This document shows positions 8,010 to 17,756 of a stretch of 41,191 nucleotides of DNA, one piece after another (the stretch's first letter is position 1; each line of letters starts with the position of its first letter). The stretch comes from Solidesulfovibrio aerotolerans. Lineage in GTDB: Bacteria > Desulfobacterota > Desulfovibrionia > Desulfovibrionales > Desulfovibrionaceae. Where the stretch lies: positions 1 to 41,191 of the forward strand of contig NZ_WVUD01000035.1 of the NCBI RefSeq assembly GCF_009856865.1, written 5' to 3'. Made by a program: the position numbers and the translations under genes. The notes under the pieces are model-generated. The model was not told where the DNA came from. It did not search any database and saw nothing but the letters and a program-made list of their open reading frames with translations.

Positions 8010-8597
8010 TTAACCGGCGGCCAGGGTGTCGATGGCTCCGAGCAGCGAATCAAACGACGAGAGGCTGAAGATGATGAGCACCTCGCCGTCAATGAGGTGG
8101 TCTTTCATGCTGAACTGGGTGCTGGCCACCAGGATCATGCCGGTGCCGGTGCCGATGATGGAGGCGATGTCGGATTCGAGGTAGTCCGGGGGCGAATAGC
8201 GCAAAGGTTCGCGCAGGATATTGGCGATGGAGCCCATGACGCCGTTGAGCACGATATTGCCCACTTCCTGCAAGGTGGCCGTGCGCATGCCTTCGTCTTC
8301 GGGCATGGCTCCCTGGCCGAGCACCACGCGCACGAGCTTGGAGGCGGAATCGGGCGGAAAAATGAGCGCGCTTATGCCGGCGAATTCGCCGGTAAACGAG
8401 AGCTGTACGGCAGAAAAGATCGAATTGGACCGGGCGGCATACTGGTCGGCCAATTGCCCGGGGGTCAAGACCCGCAGGACCGGCACCTGGAGCTGGATGT
8501 GGGTGTTGACCATCTGGTTGAGCATGCCGGCGGCCCGGCCGACCCCGATATTGATCAATTCCTGGATGATGTCGAGCTGCAAGGAGGTAAGCGGCAT
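8010..8597 (-). CDS. CheC-like chemotaxis phosphatase
   Basis: This 195-residue protein has two copies of the CheC/CheX phosphatase motif ExxN: the first in D9-xxx-E13-xx-N16, the second in LQEVGN near residue 108. Between and after them lies the CheC alpha/beta core. Such proteins remove phosphate from CheY-type receivers. The gene lies 19 bases downstream of a CheY-like gene in the same direction, so its likely substrate is that receiver. The ATG at 8595-8597 begins the family-typical MPLTSLQLDIIQE segment; the frame is open farther upstream but overlaps the receiver gene and reads as nonsense there. Confidence 0.85.
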   Translation of the reverse strand: MPLTSLQLDIIQELINIGVGRAAGMLNQMVNTHIQLQVPVLRVLTPGQLADQYAARSNSIFSAVQLSFTGEFAGISALIFPPDSASKLVRVVLGQGAMPEDEGMRTATLQEVGNIVLNGVMGSIANILREPLRYSPPDYLESDIASIIGTGTGMILVASTQFSMKDHLIDGEVLIIFSLSSFDSLLGAIDTLAAG

Positions 8598-8616
8598 GGC
8601 AGTGTGGGCCTTTTCG

Positions 8617-8970
8617 CTAGACAAGGGCTGCAAGGGTTTGGCGCAAGACGCCCATATCGACGGGTTTATTGAGGAACACGCAGGCCCCGAGTTCCATGCA
8701 GCGCGCCCGGGTGGTCTCCTGGATGTCGGCCGTAACCACGCAGATACGGATGCCCGGCAGTTCCCGGGACAAGACTTCCATGACCGCGATGCCACCCGGA
8801 TCAGGCATGTTGAGGTCCAGGAGCAGGGCGTCGGGACGGTGTTCCCGCACGATGCGCAGGCACTCTTCGCCGTCCTTGGCCTCAAGGACGGTGAAGCCGG
8901 CCTCTTTGGCTATTTTTGACGCCTGAAAACGCTGGAACATGGAATCGTCGGCAATGAGCAGGGTGGGCAT
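8617..8970 (-). CDS. CheY-like single-domain response regulator
   Basis: A 117-residue receiver domain with no output domain. The acidic pair D8-D9, the phospho-acceptor D52 (LLLDLNMP), T80 (VVTAD) and K102 (LNKPVD) are all in place. It lies 79 bases after a hybrid kinase and 19 bases before a CheC-type phosphatase, all on the minus strand. The set reads as kinase, receiver and phosphatase: the HPt domain of the kinase is a plausible phosphate donor for this receiver. Lacking an output domain, it would act by protein contact, as CheY does on the flagellar motor. Confidence 0.9.
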   Translation of the reverse strand: MPTLLIADDSMFQRFQASKIAKEAGFTVLEAKDGEECLRIVREHRPDALLLDLNMPDPGGIAVMEVLSRELPGIRICVVTADIQETTRARCMELGACVFLNKPVDMGVLRQTLAALV

Positions 8971-9049
8971 GGCGGTTTTCCTGTACCAGCCGTCGGGGGC
9001 TGGAGTGGGCGCAAAGGGTTGACGGTTTGGGCACGGCGTCCAGGCGGCG

Positions 9050-12000
9050 TCACATCTGGCCGCAGCAAACGTGGACGGCGTGAAAAGCTTGTATGAGTTG
9101 GCGCAACAACAGTTCTGCCTGTTCGTTTTGTCGCGTGTTGCCGGCGCGTTCCAGGGCGGCGGCCAGTTCCTGGCACCGGGCAGCACCGATGGTGGCGGCC
9201 GCCGACTTCATGGTGTGGGCGTGCAGGGCCAGGCCGGCCATGTCGTGCCCTGCCAGGGCGTGGCCGGCCGCCTCCAGGCGTTTTTCAAACTCCACCAGGG
9301 AGATGGAAAGGATGGGGGCAAACGTCGCCTGATCGACGCCCAGGCGCGTGAGGGCCCATTCCACATCCAGCACCCCCTGGGGGCCGGGAGGGCAGGCCGG
9401 TTCTGTGTGTGGCGGCGGTGTCCGGGCTGGTTCAGGCGAAGTGTCCCCGGGCGATGCGTCCCCGGTCTGGGCTGCCGGTCGGGCCAGGCGTTCGATTGTC
9501 AGGGCTAACTCCTCGAGATTGATCGGTTTGCCGAGATACGCGTTCATCCCGGCTTCGACGCAGGCCTGGCGCACCTCTGTGGAGACATGGGCGGTGACGG
9601 CCACGATGGGTACCTGCGGATTGAACACCGGCGCATCAATGCGGCCGCCGGCCCGGATGAGCCGGGCGGCGGTAAGACCGTCCATGGACGGCATCTCAAT
9701 GTCCATGAGCACGAGATCGAAGTCGGTATCGGCCAGGGCCGCCAGGGCGGCCTCGCCGGAGGTGGCGGCCACGGCCTCGTGCCCGAGCTTATGCAGATGG
9801 ATGTCCATAAGCTTGATATTGACCGGGTTGTCCTCGGCCAACAGCACCTTAAGGCCCCGTCTGGCGGGCTTGGGCGCTTGGAGGTGGTCGGCCGTATCGT
9901 TGGTCTGGCAGCCCGCGACCAGGGGAACGGACAGGGTGAAGCGGCTGCCCTTGCCCGGGGTGGAGGCCACCCGGATCTCGCCGCCCATGAGCCGGGCCAG
10001 ATCGCGGCTGATGGCCAGCCCCAGGCCTGAGCCGCCGAAGTGCCTGGCCGTGGAATTGTCGGCTTGGCGGAAGCTCTCGAAAATGATGTCGCTAAGTTCC
10101 GGCTCGATGCCGATGCCGGTGTCGGCCACGGAAAATTCCAGCCGGGCGATGCCGTCCGGGGCAGGGCAGGCATGGCAGGCCCGCAGGGACACACCGCCGC
10201 TGGCGGTAAATTTGACGGCATTGCCCACGAGATTGACCAGAATCTGGCGAACCTTGCCCGGATCGCCGCAGACCTGATGGGGAACACCCGGGGTGATATC
10301 CAGGCTGAGCCACAGGCCTTTGTCCCGGGCCGAGACCTCCAGGGTCTTGACCACGGCGCGCAGCACCGCATGCAGATCGTAATCCACCAGCTCCAATTCC
10401 ATCTGGCGGGCCTCGATCTTCGAGAAATCCAGAACATCGTTTAAGATGCCCAGCAGATGCCGGGCCGCTTCGTGGACGGTCTCCAGATAATCGCGTTGTT
10501 CCGGCGAAAGCGCGGTGCCAAGCGTCAGGTCGGTCAGGCCCAGGATGGCGTTCATGGGCGTGCGGATTTCATGGCTCATGCTGGCCAGGAAGCGGCTTTT
10601 GGCCTGGTTGGCCCGGTCGGCCTCCTCCTTGGCCGCGTGCAGGGCGGCCAGATTGCGGCGGCGTTCCACGCCAAGGGCGAGCTGCTCGGCCACGGACAGG
10701 AGCAGTTCCGCCTCCTTTTTGCCGAACTGGGCCGGATTGGAATAATGGCGCACCGCCATGACCCCGAGCACTTCCTGGCGCACCCGGATGGGAACCCCCA
10801 GCCAGATTTCAGGGGTGCGTCCGGGACAGGTCAAGCCGGTCAGCCGCATCACCCGGCGGGTGACCAGCAGGGGGTGGGCCGTGCGCATGACCTCGACCAG
10901 GACGCTGGATTCCTTGAAGTCGCTGAAATTGTCTTTGGTCAGGGGGATGATCCGGTTGTTCAGGCCGGTGATGGGCGGCGGCTGGGACTCGGATTGGCTG
11001 GTAAACAGGGCGTAGTCCAGGCAGTCGCGTTCCCGGTCGGCCAGGGCAATGCAGAATTCCCGGACATCGAGGGCCTCGCCCAGGATGTTGCGGATGGCCG
11101 CGAACAGGCTGTCCATGTCCTCTTCCGTGGCCACGGCGCTGGAGACCCGATACAAAAGGGAAGTGGTCTTTTCGCTTTCCCGCAATTCCTCCACGGCCAG
11201 CCGCGTGTCGGTCAGATCGCGGGCGCTGACCACCACGCAGCGCAGATCGGGGTTTTCCTCGGACCAGGGCGAATAATGGATGGACAGATAGCGGCGGCCC
11301 AGGGCCGGCAGCGTCACCCAGCGGTCGAAATGGACGTTTTTCCCGTTCATGCACTCGGTCAGACGCGGGAGCAGCACTTGTTTGACATAGTCCGGGTCGA
11401 GGAACTCCGCCACGTTGTGCCCGATAATGGCCTCGCGCGGCCGGCCAAAGACGCGCACATAGGCGTCGTTGACGAACAGATAGACGCCCTGCGGGTCCAT
11501 CAGGCTCACCAAGTCTGAGGAGGCGGCAATGATGCGGGCATAGCGGCGCAGATATTGTTCGGCGCTGTCTATGGCCGAGCAGTCCTGCACGAAATGTTCG
11601 AAATGAAGCGTTTCGCCCTGGGGGTCGCAAACGGCGCGCACTTCCCGCCGGGTGGCCAACTCTGTCCCGTCACGCTGGCGCATGACTGTCTCGAATCGTT
11701 CCAGCCGGCCGGTCTCGGCCAGTTGCCGTTCCAACTCGTGGCGCCGAACAGGATCGGCATACAGCTGGCCGCCGATGTCCGTGACGGTCTGCATCAGCTC
11801 TTGCGGCGAATCATAGCCGTACAGGCTGGCCAGGGCGGCATTGGCTTGCAGATAACGCCCCTGGGGCGTGCTGAGGGCAATGCCTAGCGGGGCATGGTCA
11901 AACACGGCGCGATAGCGGCCCTCCCGCAGCGCCAGATCGGTATTTTCCCGGTTCAGGCGTTCAATGGCCCGCTCCAGCCGGACCGTCCGCTCGCGCACCC

Positions 12001-12637
12001 GGCGATCAACCAGCGCGGCCTCGGTGCGGACCATGCGCTCCAGGCGGTACGGCTCGGACACGTCCACAAGCACGCCCGTGCCCATCACGTCCTCGCGGTC
12101 CTTGCCCACAAGCTCCAGCACCAGACTGCCGTGCCGCGTTTCGCCGTTGTGGCGGCAAAACAGCACACCCAGGGCCTGGCGGTCGCCAGGAGCGGCCAGG
12201 GCGGCCCAGGCCGCCCTGGCCGCATCGAGACTTTGGGGAAACACCCCTTCAAAAAAAGTCAACGCCGCTTCCTGGCGCGCCTTGCCGCCATGGCCAAGCA
12301 GCCGCCGCAACGACGCCGCCGCGCGGATCAGGTCGCTGCCCAGCCGCCAGGAAAACACCCCCAGCCGGGCATGGGCCGCAGCCCAGTCGATGGAGGCGTC
12401 CAACGCGTCTTTCTCGCCCCGGCCAAAAAGAAACAGCACCGCCGGGTCCACTTCCAGGGCCAGACAAAAGGCCTCAATGACGGCCAAAGACGGTGCGGCC
12501 GCCCCGCGCTCCACTTTGTTGCAATGTTCCAAGGAGATGCCGGACCGCTCAGCCAGCGTGGCCTGGGTCAGGCCGCGCAACCGTCGCAGATGCCGCAATC
12601 TGCGGCCGAGAATATGGCTGAAATCAGTCCGGTCCAT
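9050..12637 (-). CDS. Hybrid histidine kinase with N-terminal XRE DNA-binding domain
   Basis: A 1195-residue soluble protein. An XRE/Cro helix-turn-helix occupies about residues 8-68 ([15 protein letters not shown] then VERGAAAPS). A weak PAS-like region (about 85-195) and a coiled coil (196-238) follow, then PAS at 239-355, PAS at 362-480 and GAF at about 490-655. The kinase core has HisKA with His689 in SHEIRTPMN and a HATPase ([19 protein letters not shown]). It ends in a receiver with acceptor D979 and an HPt domain with His1141 in HTMKSAA. No membrane helix is seen, so it senses a cytoplasmic signal. It probably starts the operon with the CheY- and CheC-like genes. A perfect palindrome sits 43 bases before the start codon, where the protein's own XRE domain could bind. 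The ATG at 12637 has an AAGGA Shine-Dalgarno. Confidence 0.93.
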   Translation of the reverse strand: MDRTDFSHILGRRLRHLRRLRGLTQATLAERSGISLEHCNKVERGAAAPSLAVIEAFCLALEVDPAVLFLFGRGEKDALDASIDWAAAHARLGVFSWRLGSDLIRAAASLRRLLGHGGKARQEAALTFFEGVFPQSLDAARAAWAALAAPGDRQALGVLFCRHNGETRHGSLVLELVGKDREDVMGTGVLVDVSEPYRLERMVRTEAALVDRRVRERTVRLERAIERLNRENTDLALREGRYRAVFDHAPLGIALSTPQGRYLQANAALASLYGYDSPQELMQTVTDIGGQLYADPVRRHELERQLAETGRLERFETVMRQRDGTELATRREVRAVCDPQGETLHFEHFVQDCSAIDSAEQYLRRYARIIAASSDLVSLMDPQGVYLFVNDAYVRVFGRPREAIIGHNVAEFLDPDYVKQVLLPRLTECMNGKNVHFDRWVTLPALGRRYLSIHYSPWSEENPDLRCVVVSARDLTDTRLAVEELRESEKTTSLLYRVSSAVATEEDMDSLFAAIRNILGEALDVREFCIALADRERDCLDYALFTSQSESQPPPITGLNNRIIPLTKDNFSDFKESSVLVEVMRTAHPLLVTRRVMRLTGLTCPGRTPEIWLGVPIRVRQEVLGVMAVRHYSNPAQFGKKEAELLLSVAEQLALGVERRRNLAALHAAKEEADRANQAKSRFLASMSHEIRTPMNAILGLTDLTLGTALSPEQRDYLETVHEAARHLLGILNDVLDFSKIEARQMELELVDYDLHAVLRAVVKTLEVSARDKGLWLSLDITPGVPHQVCGDPGKVRQILVNLVGNAVKFTASGGVSLRACHACPAPDGIARLEFSVADTGIGIEPELSDIIFESFRQADNSTARHFGGSGLGLAISRDLARLMGGEIRVASTPGKGSRFTLSVPLVAGCQTNDTADHLQAPKPARRGLKVLLAEDNPVNIKLMDIHLHKLGHEAVAATSGEAALAALADTDFDLVLMDIEMPSMDGLTAARLIRAGGRIDAPVFNPQVPIVAVTAHVSTEVRQACVEAGMNAYLGKPINLEELALTIERLARPAAQTGDASPGDTSPEPARTPPPHTEPACPPGPQGVLDVEWALTRLGVDQATFAPILSISLVEFEKRLEAAGHALAGHDMAGLALHAHTMKSAAATIGAARCQELAAALERAGNTRQNEQAELLLRQLIQAFHAVHVCCGQM

Positions 12638-12679
12638 ACGTCCTTCCCGCGGGCAGCCCCGCGCCTGGATGTATTAAAA

Positions 12680-12700
12680 ACACGTAACGACATTACGTGT
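12680..12700. promoter_or_regulatory. Perfect palindrome upstream of the XRE hybrid kinase
   Basis: ACACGTAA-N5-TTACGTGT, two 8-base arms with no mismatch. Read on the minus strand it fills the space between a TTTACA and a TTTAAT, a possible promoter for the kinase operon. It also lies within 150 bases of the divergent binding-protein gene at 12830, so it could control either or both. Confidence 0.7.
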
Positions 12701-12768
12701 AAAGCCTTTCTGACCCGTCGCGGCTGCTCGCCAAAAATAACATAAATACCTGTTTATGAAGGAAATTG

Positions 12769-12804
12769 TTGACATCGGTTGACATGGATGCTGTAGAATA
12801 TATG
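12769..12804 (+). promoter_or_regulatory. Candidate promoter(s) of the TupA-like gene
   Basis: Two TTGACA boxes lie ten bases apart (12769-12774 and 12779-12784), with TAGAAT (12794-12799) and TATGAA (12801-12806) downstream. Spacings are 19 for the first pair and 16 for the second, so the active combination is unclear. Confidence 0.45.
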
Positions 12805-12829
12805 AAAATAGTATTCCGGAGGACTCGCC

Positions 12830-13675
12830 ATGCGCCTGCTCAGTCTCGTGACCCTGGCCCTGTGTCTGCTCACCGCCACCGCCCAGGCCGGCCCCAAGGC
12901 CGAAGAAAGTTATGGTCCCGGCCCCCAGACCTTCACCCTGGCCACCGGCAGCCCCGGTGAACTCGGACTGCTCAAAGTCCTCGGCGAAAGCTACTGCACC
13001 CCCAAAGGCTGCCGCCTGGACTGGGTCAAAGCCGGTTCCGGGCAATCCCTTGATCTGCTCAAAAGCGGCGAAGTGGACATGATCATGGTCCATGCCCCGG
13101 CCGCCGAGAAAAAAGCCGTGGCCGACGGCTGGGCCGGTTGCGCAACACTCATAGGCTCCAATGAATTCTTTATCGTCGGGCCGGCCAGCGACCCGGCCGG
13201 CATCGCCAAAGCCACCACCGCCGCCGACGCCTACAACAAGATCGCCAAAGCCCAGGCCAAATTCTTCTCGCGCGGCGACAACTCCGGTACCCACAAAAAA
13301 GAAATGGATACCTGGAAAGATGCCGGTCTCGAACCTGCCGGCGACTGGTACGTGGTCACCAAAGCCTTCATGACCGCCACACTCAAACGCGCCAACGACG
13401 AAGGCGGCTACTTCATGACCGACAGCAGCACCTGGGCCGCTGAAAAAAACAATACCCCCAAACTGGCAATCCTCTTTTCCGGCGACAAAAAACTCGTCAA
13501 TACCTACCACGCCCTGTGCCGCCAAACCGACGGCAAACCAGCCTCCGAACTGGCCACAGGATTTATAGCCTTCGTCGCTTCCCCCCAAGGCCAGAAAATA
13601 ATCAATACCTTCGGCAAAGACGCCCACGGCGAAGCCCTCTACAACGACGCCGCCTACGCCAAAAAATACGAGTAA
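12830..13675 (+). CDS. TupA-like periplasmic oxyanion-binding protein (orphan)
   Basis: A 281-residue exported protein with a signal peptide ending in TAQA (residue 20). The body matches the tungstate-binding TupA family: VHAPAAEKKAV, NEFFIVGPASDPAGI and SRGDNSGTHKKE are family landmarks. The usual TTTST-type anion-binding loop near the N-terminus is replaced here by ATGSPGELG, and a Cys pair (CTPKGC) has been inserted nearby, so the ligand may differ from tungstate. No permease or ATPase gene is adjacent, which is unusual for a binding-protein-dependent importer; it may serve a transporter encoded elsewhere or act as a sensor. The ATG at 12830 has a GGAGGA Shine-Dalgarno. A tandem palindromic repeat begins five bases after the stop. 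Confidence 0.8.
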   Translation: MRLLSLVTLALCLLTATAQAGPKAEESYGPGPQTFTLATGSPGELGLLKVLGESYCTPKGCRLDWVKAGSGQSLDLLKSGEVDMIMVHAPAAEKKAVADGWAGCATLIGSNEFFIVGPASDPAGIAKATTAADAYNKIAKAQAKFFSRGDNSGTHKKEMDTWKDAGLEPAGDWYVVTKAFMTATLKRANDEGGYFMTDSSTWAAEKNNTPKLAILFSGDKKLVNTYHALCRQTDGKPASELATGFIAFVASPQGQKIINTFGKDAHGEALYNDAAYAKKYE

Positions 13676-13680
13676 GGCTA

Positions 13681-13835
13681 CCGGGGCGTTGCCCCGGCCC
13701 CCTACCGGGGCGTTGCCCCGGCCCCCTACCGGGGCGTTGCCCCGGACCCCACCGGGACGCCGTCCCGGACCCTGCCAGGGCGCTGCCCTGGACCTGCCGG
13801 GGGGCGACGGCCCCCCGGACCCCCTGGTGGGGTAG
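13681..13835. repeat. Six tandem palindromes (REP-like array)
   Basis: Six GC-rich palindromes start at 13681, 13705, 13729, 13752, 13775 and 13797, with a period of 23-24 bases. The first three are identical (CCGGGGCGTTGCCCCGG). Units 4 to 6 differ, but both arms of each changed together (GGGACG/CGTCCC; AGGGC/GCCCT; GGGGGG/CCCCCC), so every unit still folds. Each is followed by a short C-rich linker resembling that of other copies in this window. It follows the TupA-like gene directly and may stop transcription or protect its mRNA. Confidence 0.9.
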
Positions 13836-13919
13836 AGATTGGACGGGGTAAGGGGCTGGGGCGGACGCGGGGGTGCGGGAAGACTGTTGGCGCGGGAGCG
13901 CTTGGCGGCTGCGCCGCAT

Positions 13920-13993
13920 GGGCTGTCGCAATGTGGGCTGCCGACCCTCACCGCGAAGCGCGGCGAGCACGGCAGCCCGCATTGCGACAGCCC
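13920..13993. repeat. Long hairpin: 23-bp stem with 28-base loop
   Basis: The left arm 13920-13942 (GGGCTGTCGCAATG...) and right arm 13971-13993 (...CATTGCGACAGCCC) pair over 23 positions with a single T-G exception, which would be a wobble pair in RNA. Apart from this hairpin and the REP array, the 399-base gap between the TupA-like and CobD-CobQ genes shows no gene that I can support; no tRNA fold was seen. Confidence 0.75.
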
Positions 13994-14074
13994 GGTTCGC
14001 CCGGGAAAGGCAGAAGCATCAGAGCCTGCGGCGCAGGGGATTGCGCCCTATTGTGCCGACCCTAGACGGCGGCT

Positions 14075-16666
14075 CTACAGCCCAAGGAGCCGGCGCACGG
14101 TGGTGAGGCCCAGGCTGGCTTCGATGACGTCGGCCAGCCGGTCGAGTGCCGGTTCCAGGTCATAGGTCGTCACGCGCTCCACCGTCTCCAGCCCCCGCCG
14201 CTGGCGCAGGCCGTTGCAAAAGGCCCGGCGATAGGCGTTGGCGTCGAAAATCCCGTGCAGATAGGCCCCCCAGACCGGGAGGTCGGACCGGGCGTAGCCG
14301 ATGGGTTCGCCGTCGGCGCGGCGCACGGCCACAGCCAGGCCGTCCCCGGGCGTGGTCCGGCCGTGGTGGATCTCGTAGCCGGAAAGGGCCAAGCCGGTCG
14401 GTTCGTGGACGGCGTTGGTCAGGGCCAGGGTTTTTTCGGCGGCCAGGGTGGTCCCCAACGGCAAAAGTGCCAGCCCTGCCGCCTCGCCGCGCCCGGATTC
14501 CAGGCCCAGCGGATCGCCCACTGTCGCGCCCAGCATCTGCAAGCCGGCGCAAAGTCCCACCACCTCGGTCTTCCCCGTGCCGGCCAAGGCCAAAATGGCG
14601 TCGGCCAGTCCCGTTTCCCGCAACCAGGCCAGATCGGCCAGGGTGTTTTTGCTGCCGGGAATGACCACGGCGTCGGGCTGGCCCAGGAGTTGGGCCGTGG
14701 TCACCCGGCGCGCCCGGACATCGGCCTCCACGGCAAAGGCGTCCAGGTCGGTGAAATTGGACCCGTGGGGCAGATCGATGACCGCGATGTCCAGGAGGTC
14801 GGCCCGCTCAGGCGGCGTTTCGGGCAGGGCGCCGCCATCTTTAAAAGTCACCGAATCCTCTTCCGGCAACCCCAGATCGGGCAGAAACGGCACGACAGCC
14901 AGTACGTCGCGTCCGGTGCGTGCTTGTAAAAAGGCGTTGGCCGGGGCGAGCAGCGTGGCGTCACCCCGGAAGCGGTTGAGCACATAGCCGGCAACCAAAG
15001 CCCGCTCATCCTCGGGCAGGCATTCCATGGTCCCGAGCAAGCCGGCATAGGCTCCGCCCCGGTCGATATCGGCGGCAAGGAGTACCCGCGCCCCGGCATG
15101 GCGGGCCATGGCCATGTTGACGATGTCGTGGGCCTTTAAATTGACTTCGGCCGGGCTGCCCGCACCCTCGATGACCATGACGTCGGCGGTGGCGGCCAGG
15201 GCGTCGTAGGCAGCAACGGCGGCGGCAAAGGCGGTGGGTTTATAATTGATGTACTCGCCCACCCGCATGGTTCCGACCGGTTTGCCAAGGACAATGACCT
15301 GGGAGCCGAGATCGGAGGTGGGTTTGAGAAGTATGGGGTTCATGCGCACATCCGGGGCCAGCCGGCAGGCCCTGGCCTGGACGATTTGCGCCCGGCCCAT
15401 TTCCAGGCCGTCAGCCGTGACCCCGGAATTGAGCGACATGTTTTGGGATTTAAACGGGGCCACGGTATAGCCGGCCCGGGTGAGCAGGCGGCAGATACCG
15501 GCGGTCAGCACGGATTTGCCGGCGTTGGAGGTCGTGCCCTGGAGCATGAGTGCCGGGGCGCGGCGTTGGGGCCGAGAGGCCGGCAGGGGGCAGGCGTTAA
15601 GAACCTGGGCCAGACCGTTGACGATGCGCTCGGTTTCGGCCTCGGGACGCACGGCCAGACGCAGATAGCGGTCGGAGAGGCCGGAAAAATTGGAGCAGTC
15701 GCGAAGGGCCACGCCGTGCTCGACCAGCATACGCTGGCAGACTTCCGGGGCGTTGGGGCCGGTCAGGGAAAGCCGGGCCAGCAGGAAATTGGCTGCGCCG
15801 GCAAAGACCGTCAGGCCCAGGGAGGTGAGGCCAGCGGCCAAGGCGTCGCGCAGGGGCGGCAGCGCCCGGCGGGTGGCGGCCAGATAGTCGGCGTCGGCCA
15901 GGGCGCGCGCGCCAACCGCCTGGGCCAGGGAACCCACCGACCAAGGGGGCAGGGTGCGGCGCACCCAGTCGGCCAGATCGGGGCTGGCGGCCAAAAGGCC
16001 CAGGCGCAGGCCCGGGATGGCAAAGCTTTTGGTCAGCGAGAGCAGTACGGCCACGTTATGGGGCCGGGTGCCGGCCAGACTGTGAAAATCGGGGACGAAA
16101 TCGGCAAAGGCCTCGTCCACCACAAAAAGGCTCTGGGGATGGCGGCCGGCCATGTCCACGATGGCGGCGGCATCGGCCACAAGGCCTGTGGGGTTGGCCG
16201 GGCTGGCGATGATGACCAGGGACGGCGAGCGCAGGACCGCTTCGATGCGCTCGGTGTGCAGGGCAAAGCCGTCGAGTTCCGAACCGGGCAGGCGGCGCAC
16301 GTCCATGCCGGCCTTGTGGCAGGCCACGGCGTAGTCGGCGTAGGCCGGGGAGGGGATGACCGCCCGGGCCAGACCGGTGCAGCGGGGCAGGGCGAAAAGG
16401 AGCTCGCTGGTGCCGTTGCCGGCCACGAAATGCGAGGCTGGCGCGCCGTAGCGGGCGACGGCGGCGGCAATAAGCTCGGTTGCTTCCGGGTCGGGATAAT
16501 GGACCAGTTCGGCCACGCCGGCGCTTAACACGTCGCGCAGCCAAGGGGGCGGCCCCAGCGGATTGATGCTGGCCGAGGCGTCGATGATCCCGGCAGGGGG
16601 GCGGCCGCTGGCAGCGGCCAGGGCGCGCAGGTTGCCGCCGTGGGGAGAGGGCTGGTTGTTGTTCAC
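14075..16666 (-). CDS. cobQ: CobD-CobQ fusion: threonine-phosphate decarboxylase / cobyric acid synthase
   Basis: One 863-residue protein joins two steps of cobalamin synthesis. Residues 1 to about 365 are a PLP enzyme of the CobD/HisC aminotransferase fold (substrate part [13 protein letters not shown] lysine K213 in [13 protein letters not shown]), expected to make aminopropanol phosphate from threonine phosphate. Residues 370 to the end are CobQ, which amidates adenosylcobyrinic diamide to cobyric acid: the ATP-binding GTTSNAGKS loop (377-385), then [10 protein letters not shown], and a class I glutamine amidotransferase domain with Cys706 (GLCAGLQ) and His804 (YLHGIF). The start is the GTG at 16666, whose GTGA overlaps the stop codon of the upstream Cache gene. 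No cobalamin riboswitch is visible upstream of the gene group. Confidence 0.92.
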   Translation of the reverse strand: MNNNQPSPHGGNLRALAAASGRPPAGIIDASASINPLGPPPWLRDVLSAGVAELVHYPDPEATELIAAAVARYGAPASHFVAGNGTSELLFALPRCTGLARAVIPSPAYADYAVACHKAGMDVRRLPGSELDGFALHTERIEAVLRSPSLVIIASPANPTGLVADAAAIVDMAGRHPQSLFVVDEAFADFVPDFHSLAGTRPHNVAVLLSLTKSFAIPGLRLGLLAASPDLADWVRRTLPPWSVGSLAQAVGARALADADYLAATRRALPPLRDALAAGLTSLGLTVFAGAANFLLARLSLTGPNAPEVCQRMLVEHGVALRDCSNFSGLSDRYLRLAVRPEAETERIVNGLAQVLNACPLPASRPQRRAPALMLQGTTSNAGKSVLTAGICRLLTRAGYTVAPFKSQNMSLNSGVTADGLEMGRAQIVQARACRLAPDVRMNPILLKPTSDLGSQVIVLGKPVGTMRVGEYINYKPTAFAAAVAAYDALAATADVMVIEGAGSPAEVNLKAHDIVNMAMARHAGARVLLAADIDRGGAYAGLLGTMECLPEDERALVAGYVLNRFRGDATLLAPANAFLQARTGRDVLAVVPFLPDLGLPEEDSVTFKDGGALPETPPERADLLDIAVIDLPHGSNFTDLDAFAVEADVRARRVTTAQLLGQPDAVVIPGSKNTLADLAWLRETGLADAILALAGTGKTEVVGLCAGLQMLGATVGDPLGLESGRGEAAGLALLPLGTTLAAEKTLALTNAVHEPTGLALSGYEIHHGRTTPGDGLAVAVRRADGEPIGYARSDLPVWGAYLHGIFDANAYRRAFCNGLRQRRGLETVERVTTYDLEPALDRLADVIEASLGLTTVRRLLGL

Positions 16667-17733
16667 CGGACCGCCTTTTGCGGCACGGCGAGGACCAGAT
16701 ACCAGCCGGTGGTGCGAAGTCTGGCGGCCAGCACCAGCTCCTTGCCGTGCTCAAAGGCCATGGGCCAGTTTTTTTCCGTCTCGGCCCGTTCGATGACAGC
16801 TTCGCCAACAGCGTTGACCGTTTCATCCGGCGAGTTCATCCCTTTTTCCAGGCCCATGGCGGCCAGTCCCCGATCCGCCCGGAAATAGACGACCGCGTCG
16901 CCGGCCTTGCCGTTTTCGGCGTCAATAAAGGCGGCCAGCGTTGGGTCGCTGGCGGCGATGGCTTTGCCGCGCCGATTGATGAGAAAGGCCCTGGCCCCGG
17001 GAATGATGGTCAGATCGGCCAGGACGCGTTTGGAGAGCTGGCCGATGGTCACGTCGCGTGAGGCGACGGCCAACAGTGTCTCGCCGTCAAAGACCGGGCA
17101 GGAGACCGTGACCATCATGCCGTCGCCGGCCAGATCGAGATAGGGCGATTCCCAGCCGCAGGCTTTGCCGGCAACATCGGCTATGGTGTAAAAGCCTTTT
17201 TCCGTGGGCTTGTAATTATTGACGGCCTCGGCCAGGGGCAGATGAGGATAGATGGCGAAGCTTTGCCCTGGTGTGGTCAGATAGACCCAGGAATAGGGCA
17301 GGGACTCGTAGGCGGCGGCCATGGCCGGGGCCAGCCGGGTCAGGGTGGCCATCTCGCGAAAGGTCTGGTCGGTGAAATTTTCGCCGTCGTAGAAAAAAAG
17401 CGACTGGCACAGGGCCTTGGCTGCCGGCTCGGGGCCGCAGGGGCCGGCTAAATCGCGAAAGGCCACGGTCCCGTCTTTTAAGGCGTAGCTTAGAAGCGCC
17501 CGGCTGCGTTCTTCCGGGGGTGGTGCCGGGGTGTCGCGGGCCAGATCGCGGTAGGCCGTGCCGAGCCCCCTGGCGCTTTGTTCCACAGCGGTCAGGGCGT
17601 CGTCCAGGCGGGCGGCGGTTGCTGCGGCCAGGGCGACGGCCAGACGCGATGAAGCGTTGGCCGCCTGGGCCGGGACCGGCAGGGCCAGACTGACGGCCAC
17701 AAGCGCCAGAAAAAGCATGGACGCTGGTCGCAT
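16663..17733 (-). CDS. Secreted Cache-domain (dCache-like) protein
   Basis: A 356-residue exported protein with a signal peptide ending in PAQA near residue 23. The body resembles the extracytoplasmic double-Cache sensor modules of chemoreceptors and kinases: a long N-terminal helix (roughly 25-60), the [13 protein letters not shown] segment, and the [21 protein letters not shown] strand motif that ends a Cache lobe. No transmembrane helix or signalling domain follows, so it is probably a free periplasmic ligand-binding protein. The ATG at 17731-17733 has a GGAGGAG Shine-Dalgarno; the longer frame upstream overlaps the DUF202 gene. It is translationally coupled to the CobD-CobQ gene (GTGA overlap), an unexpected partner for a sensor module. 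Confidence 0.75.
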   Translation of the reverse strand: MRPASMLFLALVAVSLALPVPAQAANASSRLAVALAAATAARLDDALTAVEQSARGLGTAYRDLARDTPAPPPEERSRALLSYALKDGTVAFRDLAGPCGPEPAAKALCQSLFFYDGENFTDQTFREMATLTRLAPAMAAAYESLPYSWVYLTTPGQSFAIYPHLPLAEAVNNYKPTEKGFYTIADVAGKACGWESPYLDLAGDGMMVTVSCPVFDGETLLAVASRDVTIGQLSKRVLADLTIIPGARAFLINRRGKAIAASDPTLAAFIDAENGKAGDAVVYFRADRGLAAMGLEKGMNSPDETVNAVGEAVIERAETEKNWPMAFEHGKELVLAARLRTTGWYLVLAVPQKAVR

Positions 17734-17756
17734 GGCGACTCCTCCCCTGCGCAGGG

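Noticed and set aside
7971-8672. A 233-codon plus-strand frame opposite the CheC gene
   Set aside because: The minus strand carries clear CheC motifs and good start signals; the plus frame is low-complexity Gly/His/Asp sequence.
13681-13835. CRISPR array
   Set aside because: The period is only 23-24 bases and the repeated part is the palindrome itself; there are no 30-base unique spacers and no cas genes.
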